A stretch of 53,971 nt of DNA from Candidatus Chloroploca mongolica (GTDB lineage Bacteria > Chloroflexota > Chloroflexia > Chloroflexales > Chloroflexaceae): positions 84,248 to 138,218 of the forward strand of contig NZ_SIJK02000011.1 in the NCBI RefSeq assembly GCF_004762035.2, given 5' to 3'. Below are positions 36,281-45,770 of the stretch, in pieces (position 1 is the first letter of the stretch; every line of letters begins with the position of its first letter). Position numbers and translations under genes: made by a program. Under the pieces are notes generated by a model. The model was not told where the DNA came from, made no database searches, and saw only the letters and a program-made list of their open reading frames with translations.

Positions 36281-37099
36281 ATGATTTATCGACCGTTATT
36301 TAGTATCGTTACGGTTGTACTTAATTCTGTTGACGCTGCTCTTTTCACCGCGCAGAGTGTGCTGTCTCAGCATTATCTCGATTACGAGTACATTATCAAG
36401 GATGGTGGCTCACAAGATGGCACTGTTGAGCAACTCCGTAACAGAGGTTTGATTGTCTATGTGAAACCGGATCGCGGCATCTATGATGCGATGAATCAGG
36501 CCCTTGCATATTGCCAGGGAGAGTATGTCTACTTCCTGAATGCAGGTGATACATTCTATGACGACGGTGTGCTAGGTCGGGTGGCAGCACATATAGATAT
36601 GAACGCAGCTGTTGTTTATGGAGATGTCATGCAACATCCCTACTCGCTAAGTACAAACTACCCAACCCGACTGAGTAGGTATTATTTGTTTCGGAAGAAC
36701 CTGTGCCATCAAGCGTGGATGGTGCGGCGTGATGTCTATCGACGGTTAGGTGGCTTTCGCGCCGATTCGCCTGTCAAGCCGGAGCAACAGGCAATCGTCT
36801 CTGATCAGGAGTTTCTTTGGCGTGCATTGCTGCAACAGAGATTACCGGCGCAGAAGATTCCTGTATTGCTGGCTAACTTCGAGTATGGCGGCTACTCAAC
36901 GCGCCAGGACATGCGCACCCGCAGTATGGATGAAAGGTGGGCGTTGCTCAGAATGTATTTCTCACGACAGGAATTGTTTTTGTATGGGCTGCGCTCTCTC
37001 TATTTCCTGAATCCGATCAAAGTGAAGGTTTGGAACATGATTCATCAACCTGATTCTGCAAACGGATCACGCTCAAATGCGGCAACAAAGATTTCGTGA
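36281..37099 (+). CDS. Family 2 glycosyltransferase (WcaA-like)
   Basis: 272 residues. GT-A fold: FSIVTVVLNSVDAALFTAQSVLSQ, YEYIIKDGGSQDGTVEQL, PDRGIYDAMNQALAYCQGEYVYFLNAGDTFYDD with the metal-binding acidic pair. CHQAWMVRRDVYRRLGGFR and SDQEFLWRALL follow. DRGIYDAMNKGI-like sequence places it in the colanic-acid WcaE/WcaA group. RBS ATGGGGA precedes ATG. Composition returns toward GC-rich. Confidence 0.9.
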   Translation: MIYRPLFSIVTVVLNSVDAALFTAQSVLSQHYLDYEYIIKDGGSQDGTVEQLRNRGLIVYVKPDRGIYDAMNQALAYCQGEYVYFLNAGDTFYDDGVLGRVAAHIDMNAAVVYGDVMQHPYSLSTNYPTRLSRYYLFRKNLCHQAWMVRRDVYRRLGGFRADSPVKPEQQAIVSDQEFLWRALLQQRLPAQKIPVLLANFEYGGYSTRQDMRTRSMDERWALLRMYFSRQELFLYGLRSLYFLNPIKVKVWNMIHQPDSANGSRSNAATKIS

Positions 37100-38375
37100 T
37101 GGATCTTCACAACAGAGCATTTGGCCACAAGGAGCTAGCAACTTGTCTACCTCACAGCTAAGTACAAGAAAGGCTATAGTGCTTTCGCCTGCATGGCCTG
37201 CTGAGACCAATGGGTCTGGCATAGCAATCCGCAGCGCGTTGCAGATGTTTGCTGAGCAGTTTAGAGAAGTCTGTTTTATCGGCCTTGTGGAGACGCCTTT
37301 TGACAAAAAGCAACGTGAGGAATGGCAGAAGCACTGTCCGACCAATGGAATGGTCAGATTTCACCATGTCAAAATCACGCGGTATGCACCATTAGTGCGT
37401 TTTCTCCTCAGCTACCGTAATGCACTACCTGCTGTGACACATCAGTTTCATGCCGAAGATGTCAAGCAGAAAGTGTTTACAATACTTAAGGATGAGATCA
37501 ATCCAGCTCATCCGCCAGTTTTCATCATAGAAGATATCCCGATTGGCTCATATTGGTTTGACCTGAAGCAGCGCTTTCGTGACATTCCAGTTATTGTCAG
37601 GAGCGAAAATGTAGCAGGCAGAGTCTTTGAGACGATTGCCAGAAAGTCAAACCCGTTGGAGCGATTGCTCTGGGAACATGAGATCCGTCGTCTATTGCGA
37701 CTTGAGGAGATGCTGCTAAGAAGTGCTGACCGATTCTGGGCGATTTCTGACGCTGATTTCAACACGTATGAACAACTCTATCAAAAATCTCCAGCAGGTG
37801 TCTTCGGCGTTTGTCTGGATGCAGATCAGTATCAGGCGTCATTTGGCGATATCAGCGTGGTGATACACCTTGGCGGGGCGGATCTGCGCAAGGGCCGAGG
37901 ATTAGCTGGATTCATTGAGCGGGGTTGGACAACTGTCCGCAAGCACAGGCCAGACGCTACATTGTTGTTGGCGGGCAAGAATTCCCAGAAATACGCGGCA
38001 GCGCCACAGGGTGTCTGGGGATTGGGGTTTATTGATGACGTTCAAGGCTTTTTGGGGCGTGGATCAATCTTCATCAACCCGCAGGAAAGCGGTTCAGGCA
38101 TCAAGTTGAAAAGCCTGGTAGCGTTACTCGCAGGCAAGACGCTGATTTCTACGGAGATTGGCATCGAAGGTGTCGCAGGCACCAACGGTGTGCACTTCTT
38201 GAGCGCTTCCTCGCACCAAGAGATGGGCGAAGTGATAGTAACCATGATGTCCGATCCTGGCGCGGCCGCCAAGATTGGAAGGAACGCTAGAGAGATGGCA
38301 GCAGAAGCATATAGCCAGAATCGACTCCGCCAAGACACAGCACAGTTGTTTGCTGACATTAAACAGTTAGCATGA
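37077..38375 (+). CDS. Glycosyltransferase, GT-B fold (GT4-like)
   Basis: 432 residues starting at ATG 37077 inside the end of the previous gene (23-base overlap). KAIVLSPAWPAETNGSGIAIRSAL is the N-terminal loop. RSENVAGRVFE, VIHLGGADLRKGRGLAGFIERGW, WGLGFIDDVQGFLGRGSIFINPQESGSGIKLKSLVALLAGKTLISTEIGIEGV are typical of the Glyco_trans_1_4 group, with GSGIKLK in the donor site. Sugar unknown. It closes the variable block; a non-coding remnant follows. Confidence 0.83.
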   Translation: MRQQRFRDGSSQQSIWPQGASNLSTSQLSTRKAIVLSPAWPAETNGSGIAIRSALQMFAEQFREVCFIGLVETPFDKKQREEWQKHCPTNGMVRFHHVKITRYAPLVRFLLSYRNALPAVTHQFHAEDVKQKVFTILKDEINPAHPPVFIIEDIPIGSYWFDLKQRFRDIPVIVRSENVAGRVFETIARKSNPLERLLWEHEIRRLLRLEEMLLRSADRFWAISDADFNTYEQLYQKSPAGVFGVCLDADQYQASFGDISVVIHLGGADLRKGRGLAGFIERGWTTVRKHRPDATLLLAGKNSQKYAAAPQGVWGLGFIDDVQGFLGRGSIFINPQESGSGIKLKSLVALLAGKTLISTEIGIEGVAGTNGVHFLSASSHQEMGEVIVTMMSDPGAAAKIGRNAREMAAEAYSQNRLRQDTAQLFADIKQLA

Positions 38376-38502
38376 AAGTGAGTCGGGTTGTGCGGGCAAG
38401 AGAGTGCATGTCTCAAACGACATCCAATCATTTTCTGTTGTCATAACCCAGAGAGATGTTCAGTCACTGATACTTCAAAGTAAAAAGCGGAATGATGCGA
38501 TC

Positions 38503-38737
38503 ATGAAAAAAAGTAATTATCACAGGCAGCAGCGGGCTGATTGGCTCCGAAGCTGTGCAATATTACGACAACCAGGGCTACCGCGTCATCGGCGTTGACA
38601 ACAACATGCGGCGCGAGTTTTTCGGGCCGAAGGGCGACAACACCTGGAATCTGGTGCGTTTGCAGCAGGCAGTTCACAACTTCCAGTATGTCGATTTGGA
38701 TATTCGTGACCGCGTAGGCTCCCAATCTCTTTCGTGA
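38503..38737 (+). pseudogene. Remnant of an NAD-dependent sugar epimerase
   Basis: From ATG 38503 a seven-A run (38506-38512) shifts the frame. One base over, the sequence reads [20 protein letters not shown], then [20 protein letters not shown] and VDLDIRDR before it degenerates and stops at 38737. This is the N-terminal third of an SDR epimerase of the CDP-paratose 2-epimerase type. Both the early frameshift and the missing C-terminus mark it as dead. The rest of 38376-38885 has no recognisable gene, although 38718-38835 contains a short protein-like frame. Confidence 0.75.
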
Positions 38738-38885
38738 ACTTCTTCCCAACGTTGTACCACACGAAGCCCCACCTGTCACGCGGCGATGCGCAACTCTTTC
38801 TTTCACGGATCGGGAAAATGAGAACCTAGCGAAAAGCTAGCAAACGGTGAGTTAATATTGAAAATCATTCTGGATTGATGACTAC

Positions 38886-41024
38886 ATGCAGCAAATCATT
38901 CAAAACCTCAAGACCGGCGAAACAGAACTACTCAACACCCCCATCCCAACCTGCGCGACTGGTCAACTTCTCATCGCCACCCGCCGCAGTCTCATCTCCG
39001 CCGGTACCGAACGCATGCTGGTCGAGTTCGGCCAGGGCAATCTGATCGCCAAGGCGCGCTCGCAGCCCGATAAGGTGCGCCAGGTGCTTGATAAGATCAA
39101 GACTGACGGGTTGCTGCCTACTTTGGAGGCTGTCTTTGCTCGCCTCGATCAGCCGCTGCCGCTGGGCTACTGCAATGCAGGCGTGGTGTTGGAGGTGGGC
39201 CAGGGCGTGACCGGCTTTGCGGTCGGCGACCGCGTGGTCTCCAATGGACCCCACGCCGAGGTCGTAGCTGTGCCGCAGAACCTCTGCGCCCGCATTCCTG
39301 ATGGTGTGAGCGATGACGCCGCAGCGTTCACGGTGTTGGCTGCTGTGGGCTTGCAGGGCATTCGCCTGGTCAACCCCACCCTGGGCGAGCGCGTGGTCGT
39401 CGTGGGCCTGGGCTTGTTGGGCTTGATGACAGTGCAGATGCTGCGCGCCAATGGCTGTCAGGTGTTGGGCATTGATCTTGATGGTCAGAAGTGCGCTGTG
39501 GCACGACAGCTTGGCGCTGAGGCCGTTGATCTGAGCAGCGGTGCTGATCCGGTGGCATCAGGCATGGCTTTTTCCGAGGGGCGCGGTGTTGATGCTGTCT
39601 TGATCACCGCCTCGACGAAAAGCAGTGAACCTGTTCACCAGGCCGCGCAGATGAGCCGCAAGCGTGGGCGCATTGTGCTGGTTGGTGTGACTGGGTTGGA
39701 ACTCTCGCGGGCTGATTTTTATGAGAAAGAGTTGACGTTTCAGGTCTCTTGTTCGTATGGGCCAGGACGCTACGACGAACTCTACGAGCAAAAGGGTCAA
39801 GATTACCCCTTCGGCTTTGTGCGCTGGACCGAACAGCGCAACTTCGAGGCTGTGCTCGATCTGATGGCGAGTGGGCGCATGGATGCAACTTCCCTTATCT
39901 CGCGCCGTGTCCCGCTGGTTCAGGCTCCTGCCGTCTATCAGGAACTTGTCACGGATCGTTCGTTGCTTGGGGTCTTGCTAACCTATCCCGATGTGCAACC
40001 TAGTCTGGAACAAGTCGTTCAGGTGCAACCTCGCATTGCGAAAGCACCTGCGGCCACATCTACCCCCCAGCCTCAAGTTGCTGTAGGCGTCATTGGAGCC
40101 GGCAATTTTGCCTCGCTCGTCTTGATCCCGGCACTTGTCAAGACTGGTGCTCGTCTTGAGGCGATTGCAACCACGACTGGTCGTGAGGCGGCGATTGCGG
40201 CACGTAAATTTGGCTTTGCCCAGGCTGTCTCTGATTACCGCAAGATCCTCGAGCATCCAGCGATCAATACGGTCTTCATTCTGACTCGCCATAATACGCA
40301 TGCCCGCTTGATCGTTGAGGCCCTGGCGGCAGGCAAACATGTCTTTGTCGAAAAACCTCTGGCGCTTACCCAGGATGAGCTCGATCAGATCAATGCTGCG
40401 CGGCAACAAGCACCCAATCTTCAGCTACTGGTCGGTTTTAACCGTCGGTTTGCTCCGCTTGCAGTAGAGATGCGCAAGCTCCTTGGTGCTCGTACCGAGC
40501 CACTCACCATGATTTATACCGTCAATGCAGGCGCAATCCCGGCGCAACACTGGACGCAAGATCCTCTGGTGGGGGGTGGGCGCATTATTGGTGAAGGCTG
40601 TCATTTCATCGATCTACTCCGTTTTCTTGCGGGCCATCCCATTGTCAACGTCAGTGCGCACGCCATCGGTGTCGCGCCTGGCCTGGCGGTGCGTGAAGAC
40701 AAGATGACTATCACCCTCACCTTTGCCGACGGTTCCCTGGGCACCGTGCATTACTTTGCCAATGGCAGCAAGCAGTTTCCCAAAGAGCGGCTAGAGGTCT
40801 TCAGTGCTGGGCGCATCCTGGCCCTCGACAATTTCCAGCGGCTGCACAGCTATGGCTGGGCAGGCTTCAAGGGCCAGCGGCTGTGGCGGCAGGATAAAGG
40901 ACATGGCGCCGAAGTGGCTGCATTTGTTGAACGAGTTGCACAAGGTGGCTCGTGGCTCATCCCCTGGGAAGAACTGGCAGATGTCACACAAGCGACGTTT
41001 GACGCCGTGGAACAGGTAAGCTGA
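38886..41024 (+). CDS. Bi-domain oxidoreductase: zinc-type alcohol dehydrogenase fused to Gfo/Idh/MocA domain
   Basis: 712 residues. Residues ~1-365 match the medium-chain dehydrogenase/reductase fold (PLGYCNAGVVLEVGQGVTGFAVGDRVV, ERVVVVGLGLLGLMTVQML, GVDAVLITASTKS). After a Pro/Ala linker, residues ~395-712 match a Gfo/Idh/MocA oxidoreductase: AVGVIGAGNFASLVLIPAL Rossmann, HVFVEKPLALTQDEL with the catalytic Lys-Pro, and GGGRIIGEGCHFIDLLRFLAG. The fusion is familiar from glycan clusters carrying heparinase and WecB-like genes, yet its reaction is not established. It may act on a nucleotide sugar or nascent chain by oxidation and reduction. It begins the GC-rich conserved end of the locus. Confidence 0.9.
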   Translation: MQQIIQNLKTGETELLNTPIPTCATGQLLIATRRSLISAGTERMLVEFGQGNLIAKARSQPDKVRQVLDKIKTDGLLPTLEAVFARLDQPLPLGYCNAGVVLEVGQGVTGFAVGDRVVSNGPHAEVVAVPQNLCARIPDGVSDDAAAFTVLAAVGLQGIRLVNPTLGERVVVVGLGLLGLMTVQMLRANGCQVLGIDLDGQKCAVARQLGAEAVDLSSGADPVASGMAFSEGRGVDAVLITASTKSSEPVHQAAQMSRKRGRIVLVGVTGLELSRADFYEKELTFQVSCSYGPGRYDELYEQKGQDYPFGFVRWTEQRNFEAVLDLMASGRMDATSLISRRVPLVQAPAVYQELVTDRSLLGVLLTYPDVQPSLEQVVQVQPRIAKAPAATSTPQPQVAVGVIGAGNFASLVLIPALVKTGARLEAIATTTGREAAIAARKFGFAQAVSDYRKILEHPAINTVFILTRHNTHARLIVEALAAGKHVFVEKPLALTQDELDQINAARQQAPNLQLLVGFNRRFAPLAVEMRKLLGARTEPLTMIYTVNAGAIPAQHWTQDPLVGGGRIIGEGCHFIDLLRFLAGHPIVNVSAHAIGVAPGLAVREDKMTITLTFADGSLGTVHYFANGSKQFPKERLEVFSAGRILALDNFQRLHSYGWAGFKGQRLWRQDKGHGAEVAAFVERVAQGGSWLIPWEELADVTQATFDAVEQVS

Positions 41025-41115
41025 GTAGAGTGTGCCAACCTCAGTCGGCCTAAGCCGACTGAAGTTGGCACTACAAGTGTCACACTCAAAGGCTCTTTCT
41101 GAAACCATACCTAAG
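41025..41115 (+). repeat. 90-bp hairpin element, copy 2
   Basis: Diverged hairpin (CCAACCTCAGTCGGCCTAAG...) followed by the tail TCACACTCAAAGGCTCTTTC...CTAAG. The end CTAAGGA lies 9-10 bases before the GTG of wecB, so it supplies that gene's Shine-Dalgarno. Confidence 0.8.
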
Positions 41116-41126
41116 GACAAAACCCT

Positions 41127-42233
41127 GTGAAGATCCTGCATGTTGTCGGCGCTCGTCCCAACTTTATGAAAGTCGCACCAGTGTTACATGCACTGAGTCA
41201 GTATGATACCGTCAGGCAGATCATTGTTCACACTGGACAGCATTACGACGTCAACATGTCTGACATCTTTTTCCAGCAACTTGGCATTCCTGCGCCAGAC
41301 GTGAACCTGGAGATAGGTTCGGCGAGTCATGCTCAGCAGACCGCCCAGATCATGGCCCGCTTCGAGCCGGTCGTGCTTGAGCAAAAGCCTGACATGGTGC
41401 TCGTCTACGGTGACGTAAACTCCACGGTTGCGGCGACCCTCGTCTGTGCCAAATTGCTCATACCGGTAGCTCACGTTGAGGCTGGCCTGCGTTCAGGAGA
41501 TCGCACGATGCCAGAAGAGATCAATCGGTTGGTGACCGATCAGCTTGCCGATCTTCTGTTTACGCCGTCGGGCGATGGCGATCAGAATCTATTGCGTGAG
41601 GGCATTGCTGCCGAGAAGATTCACTGTGTTGGCAATGTCATGATCGATACGCTGGTACGGTTGCAGCCAGCCGTGGCCGACTCTGCGGTGCTTGACGAGT
41701 TACACCTGGTGCCCGGCGGTTATGCTGTTTTGACCCTGCACCGTCCTTCCAATGTGGACGACGATCGTGTGCTTGGTGCGCTGCTCGGGGCCATTCTTGC
41801 GTTGGCAGAACGTCTCCCCATCGTTTTTCCTGTCCATCCCCGCACCCGTCACCGTCTTGAGCGCCTTGGCCTGGGGTTACCTCCCGAGGGCTTGCGCCTG
41901 ATCGATCCGCTGGGCTACCTTGATTTTCAGCGTCTGACGAGCCAGGCGCGGATCGTGCTGACCGACTCGGGTGGCATCCAGGAGGAGACAAGTTACCTGG
42001 GCATTCCTTGCTTGACGCTGCGAACCAATACCGAACGCCCGGTCACCGTAGCGATGGGCACCAACATGCTCGTTGGCAACGATCTCGATCGCTTGCGCAC
42101 CCGCTTCCATGCCATTCTTGATGGCGACGACAGTTGGGATCAGCGTCCTCCTGGTGGAATCCCGCTCTGGGATGGGCACGCTGCCGAACGTATCGCTAAC
42201 ATCCTGTGTAAGACAAAGTTCGTAGGCACTTGA
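41127..42233 (+). CDS. wecB: UDP-N-acetylglucosamine 2-epimerase (non-hydrolysing)
   Basis: 368 residues, GTG start with AAGGA upstream. Interconverts UDP-GlcNAc and UDP-ManNAc, or a diacetamido-uronic analogue as WbpI does. Signatures: KILHVVGARPNFMKVAPVL, VHTGQHYDVNMSDIFF, VYGDVNSTVAATLVC, HVEAGLRSGDRTMPEEINR (catalytic region), HRPSNVDDDR, and RIVLTDSGGIQEETSYLGIPCLTLRTNTERPVT. Family length is normal. With the WbpA-like dehydrogenase at 11553 it implies a ManNAc-type or ManNAc(3NAc)A residue. Hairpin elements flank it on both sides. Confidence 0.96.
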   Translation: MKILHVVGARPNFMKVAPVLHALSQYDTVRQIIVHTGQHYDVNMSDIFFQQLGIPAPDVNLEIGSASHAQQTAQIMARFEPVVLEQKPDMVLVYGDVNSTVAATLVCAKLLIPVAHVEAGLRSGDRTMPEEINRLVTDQLADLLFTPSGDGDQNLLREGIAAEKIHCVGNVMIDTLVRLQPAVADSAVLDELHLVPGGYAVLTLHRPSNVDDDRVLGALLGAILALAERLPIVFPVHPRTRHRLERLGLGLPPEGLRLIDPLGYLDFQRLTSQARIVLTDSGGIQEETSYLGIPCLTLRTNTERPVTVAMGTNMLVGNDLDRLRTRFHAILDGDDSWDQRPPGGIPLWDGHAAERIANILCKTKFVGT

Positions 42234-42251
42234 CCGTTTGCGCCCTACGTC

Positions 42252-42341
42252 GTGGTAGTGCCGACTTTAGTCGGCCTCAGCCGACTGAAGTCGGCACTAC
42301 CACGGTCATGCTCAAAAGCTCTTTCTGAAACCTTGTCTAAG
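42252..42341 (+). repeat. 90-bp hairpin element, copy 3
   Basis: Hairpin GTGGTAGTGCCGACTTTAGT... with near-perfect arms, then the tail TCATGCTCAAAAGCTCTTTC...CTTGTCTAAG, ending 10 bases before the next ATG with CTAAGGCC as the only Shine-Dalgarno-like sequence. Confidence 0.85.
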
Positions 42342-42351
42342 GCCTAACGCG

Positions 42352-45300
42352 ATGCATACACTCCTCAAAGCCAGGCAGATCGTCTTGCTGCTACGGCATC
42401 TCGGGTTTGCCTGGCTTTTCTTTCGTCTTCAATATGCCCTACGCCAACGTAGTGGTTGGTTTGCCCGGCGCTGGCCTGTGACAACATGGGACCAGCGCCC
42501 TTTTGCGACGTTTCTGATCAATGACGATCTCGCTGATCCGTTCATCTACAAGCAATACCGTGCAAGCCAGGCTCCACAATTCTTCTTCGATCCTGCCCAG
42601 CGCCTGGCCTACCAGGCCTTGCTAGGCCAGTGGGATGATCATGGAGAAGAGACGCCACAGTACCTTGTCAAACAGTTGCGCCAGGGACAAGGGCACTTTT
42701 TTGAGCACCACTGGTGGCAGACAGGCTTTCCCCCAAACTGGCATCGCAATGCGTTGACTGGTGAAGCGACGCCACCGGATACGCACTGGTCAAAGCTCGG
42801 TGACTTTGGGCATGGTGATATCAAAGTTATCTGGGAACCAGGCCGCTTTGGATGGGCGTATGCGCTGGTGCGGGCCTACTGGCGTACTGGCGATGAAAGC
42901 TATGCCGAGACCTTCTGGCAACTGCTAGAGCATTGGTGCAATCATAATCAACCCTATCAAGGTGTCCATTGGCGTTGCGGTCAAGAGACAACTTTTCGCG
43001 TCATGGCCTGGTGTTTTGCGCTCTATGGATTTGCGTTCGCTTCATCCTCGACCCCAGCAAGAATCCAGCAACTGGCTCAGATGATCGCACTCTCGGCTGA
43101 ACGCATTGCCTCTAATCTGAGCTATGCCCTGAGCCAGCGCAACAATCATGGTGTCAGTGAAGGCGTCGGGTTGTGGACGATTGGCTTGCTCTTCCCCGAG
43201 TTTCGCGAAGCGGCAACATGGCGCGAGCGTGGCCGCCAGGTGCTCGAAGAGTTGGCTGAGCAATTGATTGCCGATGATGGCGCATTCAGCCAGCATTCAA
43301 TGAATTATCACCGGGTCATGTTGCACGACTATCTGTGGGCCGTGCGGTTGGGTGAATGCAATCACCAGCGATTCAGCCCCACATTGCACGAGCGTGTGCG
43401 CACGTCAGCACGATTTCTCCACGCATTTCTCCAACCTGCAACTGGCAGCGTGCCCCGTTATGGGGCCAATGATGGCGCGCTTGTCTTGCCTCTGACAAAC
43501 TGCGATCACCGCGATTTTCGCCCGCTCATCCAGTCGGCGCTGTATCTGCTTGAAGGTGTGCGAACCCTGGCTCCCGGTGCCTGGGACGAAGAACTTCTCT
43601 GGTTGAGTGGGCCTGCTGCGCTCGAAGCTCCCAAAGAATGTGCCAAGCCACCGTCGCTTCAAGCAGACGCAAGTGGTTATTATCTCATCCGCGATGCAGC
43701 GAGTTCCATCTTTATCCGCTGTGGCTCATTCAGGCAACGGCCTGGACATGCCGATCTCCTGCACCTTGATCTCTGGTATCAAGGCCAGAATATCGCGCTT
43801 GACCCTGGCACATATAGCTATAATGCGCCGCCTCCGTGGGACGATCCCTTGTCGCGCACCCTCCACCACAATAGCGTAACTGTTGATGGCCTTGATCAAA
43901 TGGATCGCGTCAGCCGTTTTTTGTGGTTACCCTGGATCAGCGGTAACGTGCGTCAACAGCGATCATCCAGGCAGAGCGAGCTGACCTACTGGGAGGGTGA
44001 GCATAGTGGCTATCAGCGTTTGGCAAGCCCTGTATCTCATCGCCGAGCTATTGTTGGGCTTGGATCAGGAACCTGGCTGGTTCTTGACGATCTCACTGGT
44101 GCAGCTCGTCATACCTATCGGTTACACTGGCTTTTTGATGATCTCCCTTATCTGAGCGATCTCAACGCGGGTCGCCTGGAACTCTCAACTTCGAACGGCA
44201 GTTATATCGTGCAATGGGGTGCGTTTGGGGCCGAGGTAGCGAGTAGTCTGGTGCGGGCAGGGATTGATGATGCACGCGGCTGGCAGGCACCATATTACCT
44301 TGAACGAACGCCGGCCGTCTCACTGGCCGCCGTCACAGATGGAAGTAGGGTTCGTTACTGGACACTATTTTCTGCTTTACCCTTGACCATTCGTACGAAC
44401 TCACACGGTTTGCATCTGAGTGGACCCTCACTTGAAGCGGATTGCATCTTGAGCGAAGATCGTACAAGGACTATTGTCGATCGAATTGTATTGCGAAGAC
44501 CTGTACAGGATACACTACTACCTATGTCTATCAAAGTTCTGTTGCTTCACCAGGCATTTGCCACACCAGCGCAGGCAGGCGGTACGCGCCATTATGAATT
44601 CGCACAGCATCTATTGGCGCAGCAACATGCATGTACGGTTGTGACAAGCAATCTTAGCTATCGCACTGGTGCGCAACTGAGTGCGTATTCGGGGTTGGTC
44701 ACTGAAGAAGAGGTTGAAGGCCTTCGCATCTTACGGGCCTATACCCTCCCCGTCCTTCATCGTAGCTTTGTATGGCGTGTTGTGGCTTTTTTCAGTTTCA
44801 TGTTTACATCCGTCATCGCAAGTTTGCGTGCTGACAAGGTCGATCTTGTTATTGGCACAACGCCCCCAATCTTCCAGTCTGTCTCAGCATGGTTAGTTGC
44901 GGTAATGCGTCGTCGCCCCTTTCTCCTTGAAGTACGTGATCTATGGCCAGAGTTTGCCATTGATATAGGCGTACTCAAAAACCCTGTGCTAATCAAGCTG
45001 TCGCGATTACTTGAACGGTTTCTTTATCGTGTTGCGGATCATATTTTAGTGAATTCCCCCGCCTACCGTGATTATCTGATCGCCAGGGGTATATCATCAG
45101 ATAAAGTCACCCTCATCGCTAACGGGGTAGCACCTGATATGTTTGATCCCGATCGGCGAGGCGAGGCGTTCCGTGCCCAGTGGGGTTTAGATGGGAAATT
45201 TGTTGCAATGTATACCGGGGCGCTCGGTCTAGCCAATGATATCCCTACCATTGTAGCTGCAGCTGAATTATTACAGAGGCATCAATCCATCCAAATTGTG

Positions 45301-45762
45301 CTGGTTGGTGATGGCAAAGAACGCACTGCACTAGAAGCGCAGGTTTTGCAACGAGGGCTCACCAATGTACTCTTTGTTGGGGCACAACCGAAAGCAGCGA
45401 TGAAGGATGTGATCGCAGCAGCCGATGTATGCATTGCTACCTTGCAAAACATCCCAATGTTTACCACCACATACCCAAACAAAGTGTTTGATTATATGGC
45501 CGCAGGGCGTCCCACGATTCTTGCCATTGATGGCGTCATTCGTCAGGTCATTGATGCCGCCCAAGGGGGAGTGTTTGTTCCACCGGGCGACCCTGCATCG
45601 CTTGCGGTGGCTGTGCTTGCATTGTCAACCAATCCAGAAACTGGTGCTATCATGGGGCATAATGCCCGTCGTTATGTTACGCAACATTTCAACCGGGCTG
45701 ATCAGGCAAAAGAGTTCGAACGTCTTTTGATCTCACTGTCCAATCGGCAGAATATAGACTAA
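42352..45762 (+). CDS. Fusion of heparinase II/III-like protein and family 4 glycosyltransferase
   Basis: 1136 residues. Residues 1-~720: heparinase II/III-like. An alpha/alpha toroid includes FRVMAWCFALYGFAFA and LSQRNNHGVSEGVGLWTIG. The C-terminal beta-sheet part has GHADLLHLDLWYQGQNIALDPGTYSY and LHHNSVTVDGLDQMDR, carrying the His/Tyr residues expected for a lyase. From Met725 a complete GT-B enzyme starts (SIKVLLLHQAFATPAQAGGTRHYEF) of the WbuB/WcaI type: FLLEVRDLWPEFAIDIG, LIANGVAPDMFDP, FTTTYPNKVFDYMAAGRPTILAIDG. No stop or ribosome-binding site separates them. Usually they are two genes. A chain-trimming or editing enzyme joined to an elongating one is an attractive but unproven idea. 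Confidence 0.9.
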   Translation: MHTLLKARQIVLLLRHLGFAWLFFRLQYALRQRSGWFARRWPVTTWDQRPFATFLINDDLADPFIYKQYRASQAPQFFFDPAQRLAYQALLGQWDDHGEETPQYLVKQLRQGQGHFFEHHWWQTGFPPNWHRNALTGEATPPDTHWSKLGDFGHGDIKVIWEPGRFGWAYALVRAYWRTGDESYAETFWQLLEHWCNHNQPYQGVHWRCGQETTFRVMAWCFALYGFAFASSSTPARIQQLAQMIALSAERIASNLSYALSQRNNHGVSEGVGLWTIGLLFPEFREAATWRERGRQVLEELAEQLIADDGAFSQHSMNYHRVMLHDYLWAVRLGECNHQRFSPTLHERVRTSARFLHAFLQPATGSVPRYGANDGALVLPLTNCDHRDFRPLIQSALYLLEGVRTLAPGAWDEELLWLSGPAALEAPKECAKPPSLQADASGYYLIRDAASSIFIRCGSFRQRPGHADLLHLDLWYQGQNIALDPGTYSYNAPPPWDDPLSRTLHHNSVTVDGLDQMDRVSRFLWLPWISGNVRQQRSSRQSELTYWEGEHSGYQRLASPVSHRRAIVGLGSGTWLVLDDLTGAARHTYRLHWLFDDLPYLSDLNAGRLELSTSNGSYIVQWGAFGAEVASSLVRAGIDDARGWQAPYYLERTPAVSLAAVTDGSRVRYWTLFSALPLTIRTNSHGLHLSGPSLEADCILSEDRTRTIVDRIVLRRPVQDTLLPMSIKVLLLHQAFATPAQAGGTRHYEFAQHLLAQQHACTVVTSNLSYRTGAQLSAYSGLVTEEEVEGLRILRAYTLPVLHRSFVWRVVAFFSFMFTSVIASLRADKVDLVIGTTPPIFQSVSAWLVAVMRRRPFLLEVRDLWPEFAIDIGVLKNPVLIKLSRLLERFLYRVADHILVNSPAYRDYLIARGISSDKVTLIANGVAPDMFDPDRRGEAFRAQWGLDGKFVAMYTGALGLANDIPTIVAAAELLQRHQSIQIVLVGDGKERTALEAQVLQRGLTNVLFVGAQPKAAMKDVIAAADVCIATLQNIPMFTTTYPNKVFDYMAAGRPTILAIDGVIRQVIDAAQGGVFVPPGDPASLAVAVLALSTNPETGAIMGHNARRYVTQHFNRADQAKEFERLLISLSNRQNID

Positions 45763-45770
45763 ATCCCTGG

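Noticed and set aside
44500-44530. Separate start for the glycosyltransferase half of the heparinase fusion
   Set aside because: Met725 is possible, but there is no stop before it and no convincing ribosome-binding site, so one fused gene is the simpler reading.
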